Below, in pieces: positions 49,916 through 59,033 of a stretch of 64,000 bases of DNA. The notes beneath the pieces were generated by a model. That model was not told the DNA's origin. It did not search any database and saw nothing but the letters and a program-made list of their open reading frames with translations. Positions within the stretch are counted from its first letter, which is position 1, and every line of letters begins with the position of its first letter. The translations under genes and the position numbers were made by a program. This stretch comes from Mesolinea sp040772305 (lineage in GTDB: Bacteria; Chloroflexota; Anaerolineae; Anaerolineales; Anaerolineaceae), in contig JAXGYK010000001.1 in NCBI GenBank assembly GCA_040772305.1, forward strand, positions 868,001 to 932,000. Reading direction: 5' to 3'.

Positions 49916-52498
49916 TTAGGCACTGAAGCACAGCCCATCCGCTCCGCGATCGATGTGGATGGTTGCGCCTTCGGGGAAGGTCCCTGCAAGCATCTTGACC
50001 GCCAGCGGATCCTGAATTTCGCGCTGGATGGCACGCTTGAGCGGCCGGGCGCCAAACTCGGGCTCGTAGCCTACCTCGGCCAGGTAATCCTGTGCCGCCT
50101 GGGTGAGTTCCAGCTTGTAGCCGCGCTCGGCCAGCAGTTGGGCAAGATGCCTGGTCTGGATGCCGACGATCTCGCTGAGATCCTCCTTGGAAAGCGGCTT
50201 GAAGACCACAATTTCGTCAACCCGGTTGAGGAACTCGGGGCGGAAGAAGCTTTTGAGCACATCGGTAATTTGCTCGCGGGTGACCTCGCGCGGTTTGCCG
50301 GTAGCCGGATCGGCCATCCAAAGCTGGCTGCCCAGGTTGCTGGTCATGATAATGATCGTGTTCTTAAAATCTACCACCCGGCCCTGACCATCGGTCATGC
50401 GGCCATCATCGAGCACCTGCAGCAGGGCATTGAAGATTTCAGCATGCGCTTTTTCAATTTCGTCAAAGAGAACCACGCTGTAGGGCCGGCGGCGGACTGC
50501 TTCGGTAAGCTGGCCGCCTTCTTCGTAGCCCACATATCCCGGAGGCGCGCCAAAGAGGCGGCTGATGGTATGGCGTTCCTGATACTCGCTCATGTCAATG
50601 CGAATAATGGCATTACGGTCGTCAAAGAGGAACTCCGCTAATACGCGGGCCAGTTCGGTTTTTCCCACACCGGTGGGGCCCAAAAAGATAAAGGAACCAA
50701 TCGGGCGGTTGGGATCCTGCATACCGCTGCGCGAACGCCGCACGGCATTGCTGACAACCGTGATGGCGTCGTCCTGGCCTACCACGCCGTCGTGCAGGCG
50801 GGCTTCCATCTGCAGCAGCTTCTCCACTTCCCCCTCCATCAGTTTGGAAACGGGGATCTTGGTCCATTTGGCGACTACCTGGGCAATTTCCTCCGGGTCT
50901 ACCTCCTCCTTGAGCATTGCGCCGGAGCCCTGTTGGTCCTTCAGTTTTTCTTCCGCGCTGTTAATTTGTGCCTGCAGTTCCGAAAGGGTGCCGTAGCGCA
51001 GGCGGGCGGCTTTTTCCAGATTGGCATCGCGTTCGGCTTCTTCAATCTGGCGCTCGGTTTCCTCCAGCTTCTCCTTGAGATCGCGCAGGCCGGTGATGGC
51101 GCTTTTTTCGTTTTCCCACTGGGCGGTCATGGCCTTGCTTTTATCCTGCAGGTCGGCCAGTTCCTTTTCCAGTTTTTCCAGGCGTTCGCGGCTGGCTTTG
51201 TCTTTTTCCTTCTGGAGCGCTTCGCGTTCAATTTCCAGCTGCATGATGGCGCGGTCTACCTCGTCCAGGCTGGTGGGCTTGCTGTCAATTTCGGTGCGCA
51301 AGTGCGCCGCAGCCTCGTCGATGAGGTCGATGGCCTTATCCGGCAGTTTGCGGTCGGTGATGTAGCGGGCACTGAGGGTGGCCGCCGCGATGACGGCACC
51401 ATCGGTGATGCGCACCCCGTGGTGCACCTCGTAACGCGATTTAAGGCCGCGCAGGATACTGATGGTATCTTCTACGCTAGGCTCCTCCACCATCACGGGC
51501 TGGAAGCGGCGTTCGAGCGCGGCATCTTTTTCGACATACTTGCGGTATTCGTCGAGCGTAGTCGCTCCAATAAGGTGCAGTTCGCCGCGGGCAAGCATGG
51601 GTTTCAGGATGTTGCCGGCATCCATACTGCCTTCAGCTGCGCCGGCACCAATCACGGTGTGCATTTCGTCGATGAAGAGGATAATATCGCCTTGGGCATC
51701 AGTAACTTCCTGGACGGCGGCCTTGAGGCGCTCTTCGAATTCGCCGCGGTATTTGGCCCCGGCAACCAGGGCGCTCATATCCAGTTGGATCAGGCGTTTG
51801 TTTTTCAGGCCTTCGGGTACATCGCGCTTGATGATGCGCTGGGCCAGGCCTTCCACGATGGCCGTTTTACCCACACCGGGCTCACCGATGAGGGCGGGGT
51901 TGTTTTTGGTGCGCCGGCTCAGGATTTCAATGGTGCGGCGGATTTCTTCATCGCGGCCAATCACCGGATCCAGTTTGCCCTGGCGCGCCAAAGCAGTGAG
52001 GTCGCGCCCGTATTTTTCGAGAGCCTGATAGGTGCCTTCGGGGTTTTGGCTGGTAACGCTTTGGCTGCCGCGCAAGTTACGCAATGCCTTGAGAATTGCG
52101 TCCTTGGTCAGGCCGTAATTGGTCATGCGTTTGCCTTCGGTCGAATCGCTGAGCCCCAGCAAGATGTGCTCGGTAGAAGTGAATTCGTCACCCATGCCCC
52201 TGGCGTAGCGTTCGGCGGCTTCAAGGGTTTGGACGGCGGGAGGCGAGAGTTTTACCTCTCCGGTGCCGGCGCCGTAAATCCGGGGGCGGTCGCCGATCTC
52301 GCGCACAAGCTCCTGCCTGAGCACCTCGGTGCTGCCGGCCAGCTGGGTAACCATAACAGGTACGAGTGAATCGCTTTGATTGAGCAGCGCAAGCAGCAAG
52401 TGAACGGGCTCGATGATCTGGTGATTATGCTCGCGGGCTAAGGTTTGGGCAGCCAGGATTGCTTCCTGTGCCTTTTGGGTAAATTTGTTTAAATCCAT
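49916..52498 (-). CDS. clpB: ATP-dependent disaggregase ClpB
   Basis: 860 residues, normal length. ClpB hexamers pull polypeptides from aggregates with DnaK. Order: N domain (FTQKAQEAILAAQTLA), AAA1 with Walker A GEPGVGKTAIVEGLA and Walker B ILFIDEMHTV, the long coiled-coil M domain (about 400-530), AAA2 with Walker A LGPTGVGKTELARVLAEF, Walker B VVLFDEIEKAH, and a C-terminal D2 small domain. Start at 52498, before MDLNKFT, with GAGAGA upstream; a longer in-frame start would add residues foreign to the family. No CIRCE operator is seen upstream. Confidence 0.95.
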   Translation of the reverse strand: MDLNKFTQKAQEAILAAQTLAREHNHQIIEPVHLLLALLNQSDSLVPVMVTQLAGSTEVLRQELVREIGDRPRIYGAGTGEVKLSPPAVQTLEAAERYARGMGDEFTSTEHILLGLSDSTEGKRMTNYGLTKDAILKALRNLRGSQSVTSQNPEGTYQALEKYGRDLTALARQGKLDPVIGRDEEIRRTIEILSRRTKNNPALIGEPGVGKTAIVEGLAQRIIKRDVPEGLKNKRLIQLDMSALVAGAKYRGEFEERLKAAVQEVTDAQGDIILFIDEMHTVIGAGAAEGSMDAGNILKPMLARGELHLIGATTLDEYRKYVEKDAALERRFQPVMVEEPSVEDTISILRGLKSRYEVHHGVRITDGAVIAAATLSARYITDRKLPDKAIDLIDEAAAHLRTEIDSKPTSLDEVDRAIMQLEIEREALQKEKDKASRERLEKLEKELADLQDKSKAMTAQWENEKSAITGLRDLKEKLEETERQIEEAERDANLEKAARLRYGTLSELQAQINSAEEKLKDQQGSGAMLKEEVDPEEIAQVVAKWTKIPVSKLMEGEVEKLLQMEARLHDGVVGQDDAITVVSNAVRRSRSGMQDPNRPIGSFIFLGPTGVGKTELARVLAEFLFDDRNAIIRIDMSEYQERHTISRLFGAPPGYVGYEEGGQLTEAVRRRPYSVVLFDEIEKAHAEIFNALLQVLDDGRMTDGQGRVVDFKNTIIIMTSNLGSQLWMADPATGKPREVTREQITDVLKSFFRPEFLNRVDEIVVFKPLSKEDLSEIVGIQTRHLAQLLAERGYKLELTQAAQDYLAEVGYEPEFGARPLKRAIQREIQDPLAVKMLAGTFPEGATIHIDRGADGLCFSA

Positions 52499-52934
52499 AA
52501 TTTCTCTCTTTTCCCGGGCTATTCCGGGCAATCTATCGTATATTCTCTGGAATTATCTTAGCGTGCGTGTATATGAATTATATATGTGCATGGGCCTCTT
52601 TCCGAGAAGAAAACGGAGGGAATTGGCTTATTGCCTGCGTTCTGCTCGCTCCTTCTTTTCCCAGCTTTTTAGTGCAGGCAGGCTTTGAGACTGTCAGGTG
52701 CTATTCTCGTGACGAGGCTGCGAAACATTGTTTTGGTGTTATGAGGATTAGTGGTCATTGGTGTATTGAACCCATAAAGTGTGTTCCCAAAAAATGAAAC
52801 TGGGTTTAAAATAGAGGCTATCATAAGATAATAATTTTCCCGTATTCAAAAGGTTCTTTAGGTTTATTTACTGCTACGCGCCAGGCAGTTTATAAAAATT
52901 CTTTTATACAAGTTTTTAATGAAAGGACAGAAGA
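52499..52934. other. 436-base divergent region between clpB and the YfcC-type gene
   Basis: No gene is supported. A TATAAT on the minus strand (52577-52582) about 80 bases upstream may be the clpB -10, with a poor -35. The right part is very AT-rich and must hold the promoter for the carrier gene. Confidence 0.45.
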
Positions 52935-54326
52935 ATGGAAGACAAGAAAGAAACCAAGAAGTTTAAGTTATCAATGCCCGAAACCTACGTGATTATTTTT
53001 GCTTTTCTCATTTTTGCTACCCTGCTTACCTATATTGTCCCGGCAGGAGAATATCAAATGGTTAAAGAGGGCAATACATCGGTTGTAGATCCGAATTCGT
53101 TCGCTTATGTTGACCGCAGCCCTACTACTTTCAGACAATTCTGGCGCGCTTTGCCTGAAGGTATGGTGAAAGGCTCCCAGATTATTTTCTTTGTACTTTT
53201 GACGGGCGGCTTCTTCCAAATCATTAATGACACTGGTTCTTTAGACCTGGTGATCGACCACTTTGTTCGTAAACTGGGCGACAAGTCTTACTGGACCTTG
53301 CCTGTAGTGATGGTGATGATGTCGATATTAGGTGCCTTCGGCATCGTTGTTAATGTGGTGGTAGCTTTCATCCCAATTGGGCTTGTGTTGGCGCGTAAAC
53401 TCAAAATGGATGGACTGGTTGCCGTCAGTTCAATGTATCTGGCCGCTTTTGCAGGTTTTGGCAGCACTTTCATGGCTGCTTCAAGCGTGCAGGTGGCTCA
53501 GAATATTGCTCAGCTGCCCCCGCTTTCTGGCCTGGGCTTGCGGGTGGTTGTTTTTGTAGTGATCACTTTGGTGACCATTGTATATGTGATGCGTTATGGC
53601 CTGAAGGTGCGCAAAGACAGCAATAACTCGCTGCTGGATGAAAAGGTGATCGAAAATACTGAAGATGAGAGCGGTCGCGAAATGAGCTGGAAGAATGTTC
53701 TCATTGTACTCCTGCTCTTTGCCGGCATTGCTTTTTATGCAGTAGGTACAGTGCGCTTTAGCTTCGACCTTTATGATATGAGCGCGATTATCTTCCTTGT
53801 AGCAATCGTGAGCGCTATCCTTGGAGGCATGAGCCCCAATGCAATCTCGCGGTCTTTCATCAAGGGTTGCCGCGGGATGGTTTATGCTGGTTTTGCGATC
53901 GGATTGGCGAATGCCATAACGATCGTGCTGACCAACGGCAAGATCATTCACACCATCATTCGCGCTCTCTCGATGCCGGTTGCCAACTTCCCTGCTGCGA
54001 TTTCAGCACCCTTGTTGATGATCGTGAATACGATCTTCAACTTCTTTGTGCCCTCCAACTCGGGACAGGCAGCCATTGTGATGCCCTTGATGGCTCCCAT
54101 GGCCGATATTTTGGGCTTCTCGCGCCAGGTTGCTGTACTGGCTTACCAGTACGGTGCTGGTTTTGGCGATATTATTATTCCAACATCTGGTGTGCTGATG
54201 GCTTCGCTAGGGTCAGCCAATGTGCCTTTCCAGAAGTGGATTAAATATATACTGCCGCTCTTCTTTACCTGGGTAGCGATTGGTATTCTGGCAATCGTGG
54301 TTGGTGTAATGATCGGTTATTCGTAA
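52935..54326 (+). CDS. YfcC family carrier
   Basis: 463 residues, about 12 hydrophobic helices. The opening SMPETYVIIFAFLIFATLLTYIVPAGEYQ and the internal FLLTGGFFQIINDTGS-like and IFNFFVPSNSGQAAIVMPLM segments are typical of the YfcC/ArcD-like arm of the DcuC/AbgT-related carriers. These move C4-dicarboxylates, basic amino acids or short peptides; which one cannot be told here. An amidohydrolase gene follows by 12 bases, suggesting import of an N-acylated amino acid or peptide and its cleavage inside, similar in logic to AbgT/AbgAB. GAAAGGACAGAAG precedes the ATG. Confidence 0.85.
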   Translation: MEDKKETKKFKLSMPETYVIIFAFLIFATLLTYIVPAGEYQMVKEGNTSVVDPNSFAYVDRSPTTFRQFWRALPEGMVKGSQIIFFVLLTGGFFQIINDTGSLDLVIDHFVRKLGDKSYWTLPVVMVMMSILGAFGIVVNVVVAFIPIGLVLARKLKMDGLVAVSSMYLAAFAGFGSTFMAASSVQVAQNIAQLPPLSGLGLRVVVFVVITLVTIVYVMRYGLKVRKDSNNSLLDEKVIENTEDESGREMSWKNVLIVLLLFAGIAFYAVGTVRFSFDLYDMSAIIFLVAIVSAILGGMSPNAISRSFIKGCRGMVYAGFAIGLANAITIVLTNGKIIHTIIRALSMPVANFPAAISAPLLMIVNTIFNFFVPSNSGQAAIVMPLMAPMADILGFSRQVAVLAYQYGAGFGDIIIPTSGVLMASLGSANVPFQKWIKYILPLFFTWVAIGILAIVVGVMIGYS

Positions 54327-54338
54327 GCAAGGAGTGTT

Positions 54339-55445
54339 ATGCCTGATACGAGCTTCATTAAGGAAACATTTGATTTTCTGCATAATAACCCTGAAACGGC
54401 CTTCAAGGAGCATAAAACTACCGCTTTCATCGCTGAAAGGCTAAAAGAATGGGGCTTTGAACTGCGCCAGGCTGAAGGGATGACCGGGTTGGCAGGTATT
54501 TTGGACAGCGGTAAGCCCGGAATTACCTTTGGCATCCGTGCCGATATTGACGCTTTGCCCTTTGAGGTGGAAGGTAAGCCAGTGGCTTACCACGCCTGCG
54601 GACATGATGCGCATACTACCATGGCACTGGCTGCGGCCAAGACTTTAAGTGAAGAAGGTTTGCCGAAAGGCCGGTTGATGATGGTTTTTCAGCCTGCCGA
54701 GGAAGTTGGCGCTGGCGCCAAGGCCATGCTGGAGGCCGGACTTCTGGACGGATTAGACGAGCTTGTAGCTTTTCATATCCGCCCGGCTGAAGACGTTCCC
54801 TTTGGCAAGGCTACACCGCGGCTCTACTTTACAGCCAGCAGCCAGCTGGGTTTCAAACTGACGGGCAAAGTTGCCCATGGGGCACGGCCACATCTGGGTA
54901 TCAATGCAGTAGATACGGGTGTGTTAGCGGTAAATGGCGTTAATGCCATCAAAGGCAATCCGGCTATTGGACATTCGGTAAAAGTGACACGCTTCGTCAG
55001 CATGGGCAGTGGGATAAATTCGATTCCCGGTGAAGTGGAGCTGGGTTTTGACCTGCGCTGCCAGGATGATACGGAGATGGAGCGGCTGCGCGAGAGCGTG
55101 AAACGTGCTGTGAAGGCCGCAGCGGAGGCTGTGGGCTGCACCGTGGAGATCACACGGGACGGTTTGACACGTGCTGGCGAATATGATGAAGGCCTGGCTA
55201 ATGATGCCCGTGCTGTGATTGCTGAAGTGCTGGGCGAAGAGAACGTGGTGGAAAGTTATAGGACACCCGGTGGTGAGGATTTCAATGAGATCGGCTACCA
55301 ATTGGGTTGCAAGACTTGTTACATGGGCCTGGGCACTGGCGCTGCACCAGGCCTGCACCTTTACGGGATGCAGTTCAATCATGATGCACTGCCGATTGGG
55401 TCAGATGTATTGGTGCGCTTGGCGAGAAAACGGCTTAGCGCCTGA
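54339..55445 (+). CDS. M20 family amidohydrolase, first copy
   Basis: 368 residues. M20D-type peptidases hydrolyse N-acyl amino acids or N-acetyl-diaminopimelate. Metal-binding residues show as HACGHDAHTT (C87-G-H-D90) and VFQPAEEVGAGAK; the dimerisation domain begins near SSQLGFKLTGKVAHGARPHLG, and a C-terminal GGEDFNEIGY closes the catalytic site. The ATG follows AAGGAGTGTT. It shares the operon with the YfcC-type carrier and has a close paralogue at 57715. Confidence 0.9.
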   Translation: MPDTSFIKETFDFLHNNPETAFKEHKTTAFIAERLKEWGFELRQAEGMTGLAGILDSGKPGITFGIRADIDALPFEVEGKPVAYHACGHDAHTTMALAAAKTLSEEGLPKGRLMMVFQPAEEVGAGAKAMLEAGLLDGLDELVAFHIRPAEDVPFGKATPRLYFTASSQLGFKLTGKVAHGARPHLGINAVDTGVLAVNGVNAIKGNPAIGHSVKVTRFVSMGSGINSIPGEVELGFDLRCQDDTEMERLRESVKRAVKAAAEAVGCTVEITRDGLTRAGEYDEGLANDARAVIAEVLGEENVVESYRTPGGEDFNEIGYQLGCKTCYMGLGTGAAPGLHLYGMQFNHDALPIGSDVLVRLARKRLSA

Positions 55446-55903
55446 AGTGGATTGATTAGAATGCTGGCGGAAGAATCCCGCCAGCATTCTTTTCCAGCAT
55501 TTTAGTGATAGTAGATAATACTATTATCCAAAAGAAAATATCCCCTGTTCATTCCATATGCATTGTTAGCCGCTTTATGACAAAGGCTTTATATGCCCAA
55601 TTTGCGAGACAAGCAGGCTTGCAACTGTCCGAGGCCCAACCCCTTAGTTTTGGTATTGCGCTTCATATTAGGTCAGTCAGGAGCAAGGGCGACCACTCTT
55701 TTACCTTTGAGGCCCAGTTCCAACATCACCTTCATCTTATCTATGTCTGCCTCCTGATTTAGGGCAAGTATAGCTTTTGCTTGCGGAATTATTCATCTAA
55801 ATTGTAGGTATTCTTTTGCATAGGCATTAGGACTTGTCGGAAGGTAAAATATGAAATATACCGACATGACGCATAGAATTATAGCTATTCTCTACTTTAG
55901 AAA
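55446..55903. other. 458-base gap with terminator and a possible gene remnant
   Basis: After the terminator only one item stands out: on the minus strand 55673-55792 is open for about 40 codons with a coding-like end (KGKRVVALAPD, then stop). An AGGAGG lies inside it. It may be the tail of a lost gene or a very small protein. The plus-strand frame at 55505-55762 shows no protein-like pattern. Confidence 0.4.
55459..55494 (+). terminator. Rho-independent terminator after the first M20 gene
   Basis: GAATGCTGGCGG (55459-55470), loop AAGAATC, CCGCCAGCATTC (55478-55489), then TTTT. Perfect 12-bp stem. Confidence 0.92.
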
Positions 55904-57682
55904 GTGAGTGAGCAAATGGAAGCCAAGGGCAAAGGAAATAAGACGGCATTTATCTTCGGTTTCTTAGTATTTGGTTTAGCAGTGGTAAGACTGTGGATCA
56001 CAGCTGGTATTCCAAAGTACTATATGCTTGGAGCGCATGACGACCTGTATTTTGCTTCAAGAGCTTTGTCCCTCCTCCATGGTCAATGGCTGGGTCCCTA
56101 CGATGCGATGACCTTAATAAAAACGCCTGGATACGCATTCTATCTAGTAATTTCCTTCCTAAGTGGTCTACCGCTCGCTTTTTGGGATAATTTCCTTTAT
56201 ACACTAGGGTGCCTGCTTCTCTACTTCGCCCTTAAACCCGCTCCCAAGTTCGCACTTTTCAATTTAGTTTTATACTTTTTGATGCTTTTCCTGCCAGTAA
56301 GTTTGTTCACACTCTGGCAACTGAGAGTTTATCGAGAAAGCCTTCATATCTCCTCATCATTGCTTTTAATGGCAGCATCGCTTGGTTGGGTAATTCGGTA
56401 TGAATACCCATTCAGGAGTAAATGGAAATGGATCGTTGCCACTGGTCTTGTCTTAGGGCTGTTTATGCTCATCCGTGAAGACGGAATATGGGTGGTTCCT
56501 GTAATTCTTGTAATATTCCTCTTTCAAGTTCTCCATTATCGTGATAAGGGTGGCGTAAGAACAAAAGAGGTGCTGCAAGTAGGTAGCGTTTTAGTTTTTC
56601 TTGGTTTATTACCAGGGTTCTTAGTTGCTATGCTCAACATGAAACATTATGGTTTTCCAGGTTTAACTGAACAGTTGGACAGTAGTTATCGCGCGATGAT
56701 CAAAACAATAAGCAGCGTAAAGGACGATCAGACAAATTGGCACCCTGCGGTTTCTATTACCCGCCAAATGCTGGAAGAGAGTTCCAAAGTTTCACCCACT
56801 TTGGCGCTCTTAAAAGAAGATTTATTAGCCAAACTTGATGTTTGGAATTATTGGGAAGACCAAGACTTGGTATCAAAGCCTCAGTGGTATCTCGATGCAT
56901 TCGGAGGAGACGGTCAAGAAGTGGGGAGCGGCCATTTTATATGGGCCGTTAGGGATACTCTAAATGACTTGGGATATTTTGAGACTTCATCCGCAGCCTC
57001 TCAAATGATGGATAGAGTAACAATAGAAGTGAAACAAGCCTGTGCTGACGGTCGTTTGCAATGTAAAAAGAATCTTGGCGTTCCCTACGTTGGATCTATG
57101 GGAGTACGGCATATTCCAGTCGCAACGATTTATTTTCTGGACGAACTTCGCTCTCTCATTCGCTGGAAGTACATCAGTTTTGTGGACATGAGAAATATTG
57201 CAAGGGAAGAATATCCGAGACAATTTAACATCTTTAGTCAACTCGTTTACAATAGCGTGGAACCGCAAGCAATTCAATCTCCAATTTTTCGGGAATTCTA
57301 TTTTAAAGGTTACAGGGACTTACGTCTAAGCATATTAGGCCTCAAAAGTGCGATTGGCGATCTTCTTTTCTCTTTTTACAAAGGACTGCTTCCAATCTTG
57401 TTTCTATCCAATTTGGCAGCGATTCCAGCTCTGCTTTATGATCGATTCAAATGGGTAGAACCGCAGATCTCTCTCAAGACCATCGCTTTTTCATGCCTGG
57501 TTGCCTGGCTTTTCTTTTTCTTGCGCTTCGGAATGATCGTATTGATTGAGGCTACTTCATCGATGCGAACTATGGGTTATTCAGATTCGGTGTACGTTTT
57601 CTTATTTCCTGGCCTGGTTTTGACAATCTATTACACTTTGCAGATCTCAAGTGAAAGGCAGTCTTTACGAAAGATACGCTGA
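55904..57682 (+). CDS. Large multi-pass membrane protein, possibly GT-C-like
   Basis: 592 residues, GTG start (ATG at 55916 is equally possible). About ten hydrophobic helices: six to seven in the first 250 residues and three to four after 480, with a large polar domain of about 230 residues between. The first external loop carries GAHDDLYFASRALSL; an acidic pair there recalls the catalytic loop of GT-C glycosyltransferases. AT-rich relative to its neighbours. It lies between the two M20 copies. Family not securely recognised. Confidence 0.62.
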   Translation: MSEQMEAKGKGNKTAFIFGFLVFGLAVVRLWITAGIPKYYMLGAHDDLYFASRALSLLHGQWLGPYDAMTLIKTPGYAFYLVISFLSGLPLAFWDNFLYTLGCLLLYFALKPAPKFALFNLVLYFLMLFLPVSLFTLWQLRVYRESLHISSSLLLMAASLGWVIRYEYPFRSKWKWIVATGLVLGLFMLIREDGIWVVPVILVIFLFQVLHYRDKGGVRTKEVLQVGSVLVFLGLLPGFLVAMLNMKHYGFPGLTEQLDSSYRAMIKTISSVKDDQTNWHPAVSITRQMLEESSKVSPTLALLKEDLLAKLDVWNYWEDQDLVSKPQWYLDAFGGDGQEVGSGHFIWAVRDTLNDLGYFETSSAASQMMDRVTIEVKQACADGRLQCKKNLGVPYVGSMGVRHIPVATIYFLDELRSLIRWKYISFVDMRNIAREEYPRQFNIFSQLVYNSVEPQAIQSPIFREFYFKGYRDLRLSILGLKSAIGDLLFSFYKGLLPILFLSNLAAIPALLYDRFKWVEPQISLKTIAFSCLVAWLFFFLRFGMIVLIEATSSMRTMGYSDSVYVFLFPGLVLTIYYTLQISSERQSLRKIR

Positions 57683-57714
57683 AATCAGCGAGTTTTCTCG
57701 ATTAAAGGAGCGCA

Positions 57715-58827
57715 ATGAAGGATACTAACTGCATCTTCGAGATATTTGAAACCTTGCATAAGATGCCTGAAACGGCTTTTAAGGAGCACAGAACGACAGC
57801 GTTTATCGCTGAACAAATGAGCCAGTGGGGCTATGAACTGCGCCAGGCTGAAGGACTGACCGGGCTGGTGGGGGTTTTAGATAGCGGTAAGCCGGGAATA
57901 ACTTTTGGCATTCGTGCGGATATTGACGCATTACCCTTCGAGGTGGATGGTAAGCCCGTGGCTTATCATGCCTGCGGGCATGACGCACATACCACGATGG
58001 CACTGGCTGCAGCCAAGATCTTAAGTGAAGAAGGTTTGCCAAAAGGCCGGTTAATGGTGATTTTTCAGCCTGCCGAGGAAATTGTTGCTGGCGCCAAGGC
58101 TATGCTGGACGCCGGACTTCTGCAAGGTTTGGACGAGCTTGTAGCTTTTCACATCCGCCCGGCTGATGATGTTCGTGTTCCTTTTGGTAAGGCTACACCA
58201 AGGCTTTACTTTATTGCTAACAGTCAGCTGGGTTTCAAACTGACTGGCAAAGCTGCTCATGGGGTGCGGCCGCATCTGGGTATCAACGCAGTAGACGCAG
58301 GCGTACTGGCGGTAAATGCTGTTAATGCTATCAAAGGCAATCCGGCTATCGAGCATGCGGTAAAAGTGACGCGCTTCGTTAGCATGGGCAGCGGAATGAA
58401 TTCGATCCCTGCTGAGGTAGAGCTGGGTTTTGACCTGCGCTGCCGGGATGATGCAGAAATGCAGCATTTACGCGAAAGGGTAAAGCGTTCGGTACAAGCT
58501 GGAGCGGAAGCAGTGGGCTGTACTGTAGAACTGATTCACGATGCTCTGACCCGGGCAGGCACATATGATGAAGGCTTGGCTGCTGATGCACATGCTGTGG
58601 TGGCCGAAGTGCTGGGCGAAGAGAACGTGGTGGATTGTTTTAAAACCTCAGGCGGTGAGGACTTCAATGAGATTGGCTACCAACTGGGTTGCAAGACCTG
58701 TTATATGGGCCTGGGAACTGATGCTACGCCAGGCATGCACATATACGGGATGCAGTTTAATCATAATGCGCTGCCGATTGGGGCAGATGTATTGGTGCGC
58801 TTGGCGAAGAAACGCTTAGGCGTGTAA
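57715..58827 (+). CDS. M20 family amidohydrolase, second copy
   Basis: 370 residues, very similar along the whole length to the gene at 54339 (most residues identical; HACGHDAHTT, PAEEIVAGAK, and GGEDFNEIGY all kept). Differences include a two-residue insertion before PFGKATP (DDVRVPFGK vs EDVPFGK). It starts after AAAGGAGCGCA, 32 bases beyond the membrane-protein gene, and has no carrier beside it. Duplicate copies of this divergence are probably functionally separated. Confidence 0.9.
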   Translation: MKDTNCIFEIFETLHKMPETAFKEHRTTAFIAEQMSQWGYELRQAEGLTGLVGVLDSGKPGITFGIRADIDALPFEVDGKPVAYHACGHDAHTTMALAAAKILSEEGLPKGRLMVIFQPAEEIVAGAKAMLDAGLLQGLDELVAFHIRPADDVRVPFGKATPRLYFIANSQLGFKLTGKAAHGVRPHLGINAVDAGVLAVNAVNAIKGNPAIEHAVKVTRFVSMGSGMNSIPAEVELGFDLRCRDDAEMQHLRERVKRSVQAGAEAVGCTVELIHDALTRAGTYDEGLAADAHAVVAEVLGEENVVDCFKTSGGEDFNEIGYQLGCKTCYMGLGTDATPGMHIYGMQFNHNALPIGADVLVRLAKKRLGV

Positions 58828-58983
58828 GCATCTGGGAAAAGGGAACCGGCATAAAGCCAAGTGCAAGGCCCTGGAACGGGCAAAATAAATCGCAGATAAG
58901 CGCGGAACGAAGCTGATCAGCAGGCAGAATAACAAGGGCTGAGAAGAAAAAAGCAAGCAGTTTTAGATTCCGTGTTAAGCCGA

Positions 58984-59023
58984 AAGCAAAGCGCGGCCGG
59001 GACATTGTCCGGCCGCTTTGCTT
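58984..59023. terminator. Large hairpin between convergent genes
   Basis: AAGCAAAG (58984-58991) pairs with CTTTGCTT (59016-59023), and the inner CGGCCGG/CCGGCCG arms continue the stem with small bulges. It lies between the plus-strand M20 gene and the minus-strand propeller gene and can serve both directions. Confidence 0.75.
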
Positions 59024-59033
59024 ATGGCCCCGT

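Noticed and set aside
50792..52369. 525-codon open frame opposite clpB
   Set aside because: Antisense to conserved ClpB domains; composition is a mirror of clpB codons and has no own start signal.
52567..52797. 76-codon ORF between clpB and the YfcC-type gene
   Set aside because: No ribosome site and no protein-like pattern; unrelated to neighbours.
52499..52934. CIRCE heat-shock operator before clpB
   Set aside because: No TTAGCACTC/GAGTGCTAA inverted repeat was found in the upstream region.
55505..55762. 85-codon plus-strand ORF after the first M20 terminator
   Set aside because: No ribosome site; the opposite strand is more coding-like.
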